A stretch of DNA of 64,000 nt from Bacilliculturomica massiliensis (lineage in GTDB: Bacteria; Bacillota; Clostridia; Peptostreptococcales; Anaerovoracaceae), in NCBI RefSeq assembly GCF_900605495.1, contig NZ_LR027603.1:559997-623996 (forward strand), given 5' to 3'. This document shows, one piece after another, positions 57,402-64,000 of this stretch. The first letter of the stretch is position 1, and every line of letters begins with the position of its first letter. Below the pieces are notes generated by a model. That model was not told where the DNA came from, ran no database searches, and was given only the letters and a program-made list of their open reading frames with translations. Made by a program: the position numbers and the translations under genes.

Positions 57402-60400
57402 AACCTTTGAAGCTGGTGATAAGCGCCTTCGGGCCCTACGCTGGACGGACGGAGATCGATATGGAACAGCTGGGCGGCCGCGGGCTGTTTCTGATCACCG
57501 GGGACACGGGGGCGGGGAAGACTACGTTGTTTGACGCCATCTCGTTTGCGCTGTTCGGCGAAGCCAGTGGATCGAACCGTACGGCGGACACCATGCGCAG
57601 CGATTTTGCAGGACCGGAGGAAAAGACCTTCGTGGAACTGACCTTTTCGCACAGAGGAGCGGTGTATTTTATTCGCAGAAATCCCAAATACGAGCGGCCG
57701 AAAAAGAGCGGTACCGGTATGACTGCGGAGAATTCTGACGCGGTGATGAATTTTCCCGACGGATCGGTAGTTTCCGGATATAAGGAGGTCTCCGGGAGGA
57801 TCGTGGAGCTGCTGGGGATCACCTGCAGGCAGTTTAAACAGATATCCATGATCGCTCAGGGGGAGTTTCAGTCTATGCTGCTGGCGGACAGCCGGGAGCG
57901 GGGAGAAATTTTTCGCAGAGTTTTCAGCACGGAGATCTACGAGTATGTGCAGAAATCGCTGAAGGAACGGGAGAAGGCGGCGCGGTCCCTCTGCATGGAG
58001 GATGAGCGGCGCATTTTACAGTATATGAGCGGTATCCGCTGCCCGGAAGAGACGGAAGCGCCGGCGGCGGAGGATGGAGGGCAGAGGGAGAATGCAGGGC
58101 TGTCTGTTCTGCGTCAGCTGTCTTCAGAACCGGATGTGCACAAGGCGGACGAGGTCCTGACAGCGCTGACCGGGCTGTTGGAGCTGGACGAAAGGCGCGC
58201 GTCATCCCTGGAGAAAGAGGGAGAAGCTCTCTCAAAAATGATCGCGGAACAGGCGGCCCGGATCGTGGAGGCAGGCTTTGTGAACAAAGCTTTTGCGGAT
58301 CTGGAGACGGCCGGAAAAAAACAGGATGCGCTTGCAGCGCAGTCCTGTTCCATGGAAAAGCTGCGCCTGGAGATCCTGCAGGCGGAAGACGCGGTTCAGA
58401 AGATCAGACCTTTGGAGGAACGGTATGAAAGTCTCAGCCGGGAATTCGCACAGCTGACGGAAAGCGCAGACCGTCTGGAGAAAATGGTGAAGGACCAGGC
58501 GGGCCAGACAGAAGCGCTGCGGGAAGCTTTCGAGAAGGAACAGGCCGGCGAGCCGGAGCGGGAGGCATTGCTGGCGGAGCAGAGCCGCGTGAAGGAGAGC
58601 CTGGGCCGGTACGAGAAGGCGGAAAGACTGAAAAATGAATGCAAGGTATTAAGCGAAAAACAGCGGATGCTGGAGGAAGAGCTGGCGGAGCTGGAACGGA
58701 CCGGCGAGCAGCGGGAAAGGGACATCGCGGAGCGGAGCCAGGAGCAGAAAGAGTTGGCCGGCTCGGAGGCGGAGCTTTTACAGGTACAGCACGATGCCGA
58801 GATGATCAGGGCCAGGGAAGAGGGCCTGAACAACGCAGTGTGGCTGGCGGAAGAGCTTTGGTCAAAGGAGCGGGAACATGGAGAACTGCAGCGCAGATAT
58901 CTTCAGGCGGAAGGACTTTTTCGGGCGGCGGATCAAGACTACGGGGAAAAAGAACGGAAATTTTTTCGCAATCAGGCAGGGATCCTGGCGGAAACGCTGC
59001 GGGAGGGAGAGCCTTGTCCGGTCTGCGGGTCGAGGGAGCACCCCGGAAAGGCGGCGCCTGAGCCGGACGTGGTAGGCGAGGGAGAGCTGCAGAGCCTGCG
59101 GGTGCGGCTGGAAGCGCTGAGAAAGGAGATGCAGACCGCCTCGGAACGGGCGAAGACGAAAGCGGCGGAGATCGAGACGGAATCAGAACGTCTGCGCGGG
59201 CTGGCTGTGGAACAGAAGCTGACCTGCGTGGCCTCGGCCGGCAGATCTGCCGGCCGAGGGACTGCCGGCGAAGGGACTGCCGGCGAAGGGACTGCCGGTG
59301 AAGGGACTGCCGGCGAAGGGACTGCCGGTGAAGGCAGACTGGCCGGAACAGACCTGTGGGACGCGGTCTGTTCGGAAGCGAAGTTCCTGCTGACCCAATG
59401 TGCGCAGGCGCGTGCAGACGTTGAAAAACGCGGGGCGCAGCTGAGAGAGCAGACCGAACGCAGGGCAGCCTGCGAGAAGGAACTGCAGGAATTGGCTGGG
59501 GCGCGCGCCGGGATCGCGGAGCAGACCGGGGTGAAGACAGCGGAAAAGAACGAGATCGGAGCCGCGCTGGCAGGTCTCAGGGGAGAGCTTTCCGCCCTGG
59601 AAAAAGGACTGGAGTTTCCCTCCTATACGAAGGCGAGAGAGCGTGCGGATCTGCTGCAGTCGGAGTTTCTGAGCAGGAAGAAGGAGCTGGAAGCTGCGGG
59701 GGAGAGTTACCGGAGGGGAAAGGCGGAACTGGACAAGAACCAGGCGCTGCTTACCGACCAGCGCGGACGGCTGGTGGAACTGGGGGAGCGGACGGAGGAG
59801 GCCGGGCGGCGATACCTGGATGCAGTTCGGTCCTGCGGTTTTTCCGACGGGGAAGAATACCGTCGGGCTCTGCGTCCGGAACAGGCACTTCTTCAGATGA
59901 AGAGAGATCAGGAAGCCTATCAGGACGCGGTGAAGGCCACGGAGCGGGAATTGGTGCGGCTGACTGCGGAGACGAAGGAAAAGAGCGTCTTCGACATGAC
60001 CGCGCTGGAGGACCGGAAGCGGGAGCTGGAAGAGCAAAAGCTGCGGCTGGAGAAAGAGCAGCGCGGATTGGCGTCAAGGATGGGGGCCAATGAGACTGCG
60101 GCGGCAGGGCTGAAGCGATCACTGCGAGAGTACGAAACGCATCAGGCGGACTTCGTCTCCGTCAGCGGTCTTTCCAGAACAGCCAACGGAGAACTGACGA
60201 AGAAACAGAAGCTGGCCTTCGAACAGTATGTACAGGCGTTTTATTTTGAACAGGTTCTTTATGAGGCGAACAAACGAATGGAGCGGATGACCGGAGGCAG
60301 ATTCGAGCTGTTCCGCCGTCAGGAGGCTGGAGATTTCCGCTCCCAGACTGGATTGGACATCGAAGTACTGGATCATTACACAGGAAAACTGAGACCGGCC

Positions 60401-60697
60401 AAATCGCTTTCCGGCGGGGAGTCCTTTAAGGCGGCTCTTTCTCTGGCGCTGGGGCTGTCCGATGTGATCCAGAGCTTTGCGGGAGGCGTTCAGGTGGATA
60501 CGCTGTTCATTGACGAGGGTTTTGGTGCGCTGGACGGAGAGTCGCTGGAACAGGCCATTCAGACACTGGCGGCTCTGGCCGGAGGAGACCGTCTGGTGGG
60601 GATCATCTCGCATGTGAGCGAGTTGAAAGAACGCATCGACAAGCAGCTGGTCATACGGAAGTCCGCGGAGGGAAGCCGGGTGGAGATAAGAGCCTGA
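57398..60697 (+). CDS. sbcC: Exonuclease SbcCD subunit C (Rad50-like ATPase)
   Basis: This 1,099-residue SMC-like ATPase has Walker A (GDTGAGKTTLFDAI) at the N-terminus and a long coiled coil broken by the zinc-hook CPVC at about residues 540-543. The ABC signature (SLSGGESFKAALSLALG) and Walker B (TLFIDEGFGALD) are in the last 110 residues. It dimerises through the hook and drives DNA processing by SbcD. An in-frame pentapeptide tract (AGEGT, five copies, about residues 622-646) interrupts the second coiled-coil arm. All catalytic motifs are intact. Confidence 0.95.
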   Translation: MKPLKLVISAFGPYAGRTEIDMEQLGGRGLFLITGDTGAGKTTLFDAISFALFGEASGSNRTADTMRSDFAGPEEKTFVELTFSHRGAVYFIRRNPKYERPKKSGTGMTAENSDAVMNFPDGSVVSGYKEVSGRIVELLGITCRQFKQISMIAQGEFQSMLLADSRERGEIFRRVFSTEIYEYVQKSLKEREKAARSLCMEDERRILQYMSGIRCPEETEAPAAEDGGQRENAGLSVLRQLSSEPDVHKADEVLTALTGLLELDERRASSLEKEGEALSKMIAEQAARIVEAGFVNKAFADLETAGKKQDALAAQSCSMEKLRLEILQAEDAVQKIRPLEERYESLSREFAQLTESADRLEKMVKDQAGQTEALREAFEKEQAGEPEREALLAEQSRVKESLGRYEKAERLKNECKVLSEKQRMLEEELAELERTGEQRERDIAERSQEQKELAGSEAELLQVQHDAEMIRAREEGLNNAVWLAEELWSKEREHGELQRRYLQAEGLFRAADQDYGEKERKFFRNQAGILAETLREGEPCPVCGSREHPGKAAPEPDVVGEGELQSLRVRLEALRKEMQTASERAKTKAAEIETESERLRGLAVEQKLTCVASAGRSAGRGTAGEGTAGEGTAGEGTAGEGTAGEGRLAGTDLWDAVCSEAKFLLTQCAQARADVEKRGAQLREQTERRAACEKELQELAGARAGIAEQTGVKTAEKNEIGAALAGLRGELSALEKGLEFPSYTKARERADLLQSEFLSRKKELEAAGESYRRGKAELDKNQALLTDQRGRLVELGERTEEAGRRYLDAVRSCGFSDGEEYRRALRPEQALLQMKRDQEAYQDAVKATERELVRLTAETKEKSVFDMTALEDRKRELEEQKLRLEKEQRGLASRMGANETAAAGLKRSLREYETHQADFVSVSGLSRTANGELTKKQKLAFEQYVQAFYFEQVLYEANKRMERMTGGRFELFRRQEAGDFRSQTGLDIEVLDHYTGKLRPAKSLSGGESFKAALSLALGLSDVIQSFAGGVQVDTLFIDEGFGALDGESLEQAIQTLAALAGGDRLVGIISHVSELKERIDKQLVIRKSAEGSRVEIRA
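59261..59335 (+). repeat. 15-bp in-frame tandem repeat in sbcC, five copies
   Basis: ACTGCCGG(C/T)GAAGG(G/C) repeats at 59261, 59276, 59291, 59306 and 59321, encoding the AGEGT pentapeptide. Third-position changes show some age, but the frame is kept. Confidence 0.92.
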
Positions 60698-60764
60698 AGA
60701 AGCAGCTGCAGATCGCCGTCGCTTCCTGCCGCAGTTCGTATATGGGAGAAAAGAGGGATAGAAG

Positions 60765-61877
60765 ATGGAAACGGTATACCGGGATAAAAGCCGCTGCTGC
60801 GGCTGCAGCGCGTGCCGAAGTTTGTGCGGCGCGGGCGCTGTTGAGATGAGAGCAGATGAGGAAGGTTTTCTCTATCCGGTCATCGATCAGGAGAAATGTG
60901 TCAATTGCGGGCGCTGCCGGCTTGCGTGCCCGTTTGAGAAAGAGGATCACTATCAGAATCAGGGAGGATCGAAATTCTACGCGGCAAAGCACAGATCCCA
61001 GGATGTACTGCGAAGGTCGGCCTCCGGGGGAGCCTTTACCGCGCTGTCGGACGCGGTGCTGGCCGATGGAGGCGTAGTCTACGGCGCCGATTTTGACGGG
61101 GAGTTCCGCGTCCGTCATGCCAGAGCGGAGACAGTGGAACAGCGTGACCGCATGCGGATCTCGAAATACGCGCAGAGCCATATGGGGACGATGTTCATCC
61201 GGGCGGCAGAGGACCTGAAGGCCGGGCGAAGGGTACTGTTTACGGGAACGCCCTGCCAGCTGGCGGGACTGAAGGCCTTTCTCGGATCTGGCCGAGGAGG
61301 ATCGGAGCTGCTGGAAAACCTGTATCTGTGTGATCTGATCTGTCACAGCGTTCCCAGTCCGCTGGTCTGGGCGGATCTCGTCTCCCTGCTGGAAGAGGAA
61401 TACGGCGGGAGGCTGGCGGAGGTGGAGTTTCGAACCAAGGATCTGCCCTGGAACCGCGTGAACAGCAAAAAGACATTTACCTTCCGCCTGGAAGGGTGCG
61501 GCAGGACTTATGTGGACAATCGCTTTTACGAGCTGTATTTCGGCCGAATGACCATCATGCGGCCCTCCTGCGAGAACTGTCCCTTCTGCAGCCCGCGGAG
61601 GACCGGCGATGTGACGATCGCGGATTACTGGGGCGTGGAAAAGTACGCGCCCGAACTGGATGATCCCCTCGGCGTATCGCTGGTACTGTCCAACACGGAA
61701 AAAGGGAGAGAGCTGCTGGAGAAATGCCGGGCGGATCTGACTCTGCAGGAAAGGCCGTCGTCGGAGGCCATGACAGAGCAGGGGCGGCTCAGCACGCCCG
61801 TATCTTATCCCGAAGACCGGGCGGAATTCTGGGAAACGTATCGGCGGGACGGACTGGCGGCCACGCTGAAGATCTGA
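60765..61877 (+). CDS. FrhB/FdhB-type iron-sulfur oxidoreductase
   Basis: This 370-residue protein has an N-terminal ferredoxin domain with two [4Fe-4S] motifs (CCGCSACRSLCG, CVNCGRCRLACP), then the coenzyme-F420 hydrogenase/dehydrogenase beta-subunit domains (RRSASGGAFTALSDAVL, FTGTPCQLAGLKAF, NCPFC). In Clostridia such proteins do not depend on F420 and are found in polysaccharide or redox clusters; the role is unknown. It follows sbcC by 67 bases and may be in the same transcript. Confidence 0.85.
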   Translation: METVYRDKSRCCGCSACRSLCGAGAVEMRADEEGFLYPVIDQEKCVNCGRCRLACPFEKEDHYQNQGGSKFYAAKHRSQDVLRRSASGGAFTALSDAVLADGGVVYGADFDGEFRVRHARAETVEQRDRMRISKYAQSHMGTMFIRAAEDLKAGRRVLFTGTPCQLAGLKAFLGSGRGGSELLENLYLCDLICHSVPSPLVWADLVSLLEEEYGGRLAEVEFRTKDLPWNRVNSKKTFTFRLEGCGRTYVDNRFYELYFGRMTIMRPSCENCPFCSPRRTGDVTIADYWGVEKYAPELDDPLGVSLVLSNTEKGRELLEKCRADLTLQERPSSEAMTEQGRLSTPVSYPEDRAEFWETYRRDGLAATLKI

Positions 61878-62050
61878 TCATCCGACAGGAAAACGGCGGT
61901 GAGGAAGGCGGTCGTTTTTCTCCGTAAATGCAGGAATACCGGCGAAAAATGCGGTGGAGTATGATATACTGTGAAGAAAGAAGTTTCCTTTGGAAACGGG
62001 AAGCCGGCACGGCTAAATCTAACAGCGTTCGATAAAGGGGAAAAGGGATC

Positions 62051-62743
62051 ATGGACGGGAAAAAAGAAGAGATAGAGAGAGCGGGACGCGCTCAGAGGAA
62101 CAAAAGCGAGAAGCGGCGGCTGAAACTGCCGAGGCTGCCGGGGGACTATCTGCGAAAGGTCCTGATCGCAGCTGCGGCTGCTCTGATTTTTTTTGGATTT
62201 GGCGTGTGGGTGGCGGGACGCCCGGCGGAGGGACCAAAGATCACGTCGGATCTGGTCAGCAGCAGGATCGAGGAGATCAGCGAACTGGCGGTCACCGAGT
62301 ACCGCTACACCAACGTGGGGAAGTTTGAAAATCGTCTGGATTTTTACGGCTGGGAGGTTCCGCTGACCATGAAGCGGTTCATTATCTCGTATGACGGGAC
62401 CATAAAGGCGGGAGTCGATATGAGCCAGGCCACGGTAAAAGTGGCAGCCAACGGCGACATCTCTGTGACACTGCCGCAGGCGGCAATACTGTCCCACGAG
62501 ATCGATCTGGAAAGCATCACGGTGTTTGACGAGACGAAAAATATTTTTAATCCGATCCAGATCACGGATTATGTGGATTTTTCCAAGGATCAGCAGGCGT
62601 CTTCGGAGAATGAGGCTGTGGAAAAAGGCCTGCTGGCGGAAGCGCAGGGGAAGGCGGAAGAAGTGGTGACGCAGTGGCTCGCCGCACTGTACGGAAATGC
62701 GGAAAACGGCGGCCCGAAGATCACGGTGACAGTTAACAACTAG
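62051..62743 (+). CDS. DUF4230 membrane-anchored protein
   Basis: This 230-residue protein has a basic N-terminus, one membrane segment (about residues 37-56, VLIAAAAALIFFGFGVWVAG) and an external DUF4230 domain (ELAVTEYRYTNVGKFENR, YDGTIKAGVDMS, ISVTLPQAAILSHEIDLES). The family is widespread in Gram-positive bacteria with no assigned role. It has AAAGGGGAAAAGG upstream, and a strong terminator follows, so it is monocistronic or the last gene. Confidence 0.85.
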   Translation: MDGKKEEIERAGRAQRNKSEKRRLKLPRLPGDYLRKVLIAAAAALIFFGFGVWVAGRPAEGPKITSDLVSSRIEEISELAVTEYRYTNVGKFENRLDFYGWEVPLTMKRFIISYDGTIKAGVDMSQATVKVAANGDISVTLPQAAILSHEIDLESITVFDETKNIFNPIQITDYVDFSKDQQASSENEAVEKGLLAEAQGKAEEVVTQWLAALYGNAENGGPKITVTVNN

Positions 62744-62757
62744 GACAAGAAAGAGCA

Positions 62758-62794
62758 GAGACAGCATGCCGTCCGGTATGCTGTCTCTTTTTTT
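62758..62794 (+). terminator. Rho-independent terminator after DUF4230
   Basis: GAGACAGCAT (62758-62767) pairs with ATGCTGTCTC (62778-62787); the stem extends inward to about 13 bp and is followed by seven T. Confidence 0.95.
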
Positions 62795-62957
62795 GAAAAA
62801 AATTGCCGAGGGAGGCCAGTCATATTTACAGATAAAAAATGAGATCAGATCGGCGTCTGCGGAAACGTCGGCCAGGTCATTCCTCTGCATAAAACAAAGC
62901 GGAACCGAAAAGAATAGAGGCAGATCAATATCTGTGATTTTTGAGGAGGAATGAAAA

Positions 62958-64000
62958 ATGAAAAAAAGATTGGCCATATTTTTATGTCTGGCTGTGATTT
63001 TGTCCTTCGGTCTCTTAGCCTCGGGCTGCGGCGGCGACGACGAGCAGGGCGATGACAAGACGGCCTCTGGCGGAACCATATATTATCTGAATTTCAAGCC
63101 GGAGGTGGCGGACGTCTACAAGGATATCGCGGCGGCTTACAAGGAAGAGACGGGAGTCACGGTGAATGTGGTGACGGCGGCTTCCGGAACCTATGAACAG
63201 ACGCTGAAATCGGAGATCGCCAAGGCTGAGGCGCCGACGATCTTCCAGATCAACGGTCCCCGGGGTTATCAGAACTGGAAGGATTACTGCGCCGACCTGT
63301 CGGGTACGGAGCTTTACAAGCATATGACAGATCCCACGCTGGCCATCCGCGACGGAAGCGGGGTGTACGGGATCCCATTTGTCATAGAGGGATACGGCAT
63401 TATCTATAACGACGCGATCATGCGGGATTATTTTGAGCTGAAAACAAAGAAGACAGATGTATCGTCTATGGAGGATATACAGGATTTCGCCACGCTCAAG
63501 GCTGTGGTGGAAGACATGCAGGCGCAGAAGGACGCGCTGGGAATCAAAGGCGTTTTCGCGTCCACCTCTTTGAAGTCGGGAGAAGACTGGAGATGGCAGA
63601 CTCACCTGGCCAATATTCCGATCTACTATGAATTTCAGAAAAACGACGTGGATCTGACAGGGGACGAGACCAGGGAGATCCAGTTTCAGTACGATCAGGA
63701 GTTTAAAAACATATTCGATCTGTATATCAACAACTCTGTGACAGACCCCAAAATGCTGGGAAGCAAGCAGGTAGCCGATTCCATGGCGGAGTTCGCCCTG
63801 GGCCAGTGCGCCATGGTGCAAAATGGAAACTGGGCCTGGAGCCAGATCGCTGAAGTCAGCGGAAATACGGTAAAAGCTGAAGACATCCATTTCCTGCCTA
63901 TCTACATGGGCATGGAGGGAGAAAAGGATCAGGGATTGTGCATCGGCACGGAAAACTTTATCGCTGTCAACAGCCAGGCCAGTCCGGAACAGCAAAAGTT
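62958..64000 (+). CDS. ABC transporter solute-binding lipoprotein (3' end outside window)
   Basis: The frame runs to the window edge (347 residues visible). It begins with a lipoprotein signal (KKRLAIFLCLAVILSFGLLA, then the lipobox LASGC), so the mature protein is anchored to the outside of the membrane by its Cys. The body is a family-1-like substrate-binding protein (GGTIYYLNFKPEVADVYKDI, APTIFQINGPRGYQNWKDY, GIPFVIEGYGIIYN, CAMVQNGNWAWSQI), usual for sugar or oligosaccharide uptake. GAGGAG lies upstream of the ATG at 62958. Permease genes would be expected downstream. Confidence 0.88.
   Translation, partial: MKKRLAIFLCLAVILSFGLLASGCGGDDEQGDDKTASGGTIYYLNFKPEVADVYKDIAAAYKEETGVTVNVVTAASGTYEQTLKSEIAKAEAPTIFQINGPRGYQNWKDYCADLSGTELYKHMTDPTLAIRDGSGVYGIPFVIEGYGIIYNDAIMRDYFELKTKKTDVSSMEDIQDFATLKAVVEDMQAQKDALGIKGVFASTSLKSGEDWRWQTHLANIPIYYEFQKNDVDLTGDETREIQFQYDQEFKNIFDLYINNSVTDPKMLGSKQVADSMAEFALGQCAMVQNGNWAWSQIAEVSGNTVKAEDIHFLPIYMGMEGEKDQGLCIGTENFIAVNSQASPEQQK

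Overview
This 64 kb window is from a GC-rich anaerobic Gram-positive bacterium, almost certainly a Clostridia-type Bacillota and possibly Lachnospiraceae-like. The evidence is the set of ferredoxin-based fermentation enzymes (electron-bifurcating HydABC hydrogenase, EtfAB-coupled lactate dehydrogenase, 2-oxoacid:ferredoxin oxidoreductase, Ptb-Buk), strong AAGGAGG ribosome binding sites, consensus sigma-A promoters and type I-C-like CRISPR repeats. I see no rRNA, tRNA or riboswitch that I can support.

Layout. 0-7.3 kb: HAD phosphatase end, a small unknown gene, a Bax-inhibitor-like membrane protein, then a two-component system with an FtsX-type ABC exporter. 7.3-15.5 kb (minus strand): lactate catabolism, with lactate racemase, LctD-LctC-LctB, a FadR/GntR regulator and an IclR regulator. 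This block is full of tandem repeats, some inside genes. 15.6-24.5 kb (plus): an IclR-controlled operon encoding a four-subunit 2-oxoacid:ferredoxin oxidoreductase, NhaC antiporter, butyrate kinase, phosphate butyryltransferase, aminotransferase and MFS carrier. Together these could convert an amino acid to an acid plus ATP. 24.8-27.8 kb: a tiny 28-residue peptide gene, a zincin, FabZ, MerR and DUF362. 27.9-37.1 kb: a [FeFe]-hydrogenase locus with an accessory set (DRTGG, RsbW-like ATPase, sensory-type hydrogenase, PHP protein) followed by hydC, hydB and hydA.

37.4-56 kb is the accessory region. It holds a frameshifted methyltransferase with TetR, a four-gene operon (methyltransferase, PLD-helicase, Nudix, PLD-helicase-DUF3427), an XRE membrane regulator, a MarR-controlled CDF exporter, VanZ, an ISLre2 remnant and two CRISPR arrays (8 and 25 repeats) without any cas gene in view. 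A palindromic repeat lies just before the helicase operon. A diverged copy lies before sbcDC, where a short scar matching the 3' end of the DUF3427 gene also remains. 56-64 kb: SbcD-SbcC, an FrhB-like iron-sulfur protein, DUF4230 and the start of a solute-binding lipoprotein.

The main candidates for novelty are the PLD-helicase/Nudix operon with its scar and flanking repeats, the orphan CRISPR pair with matched leaders, the repeat expansions across the lactate locus, and the 28-residue peptide gene.
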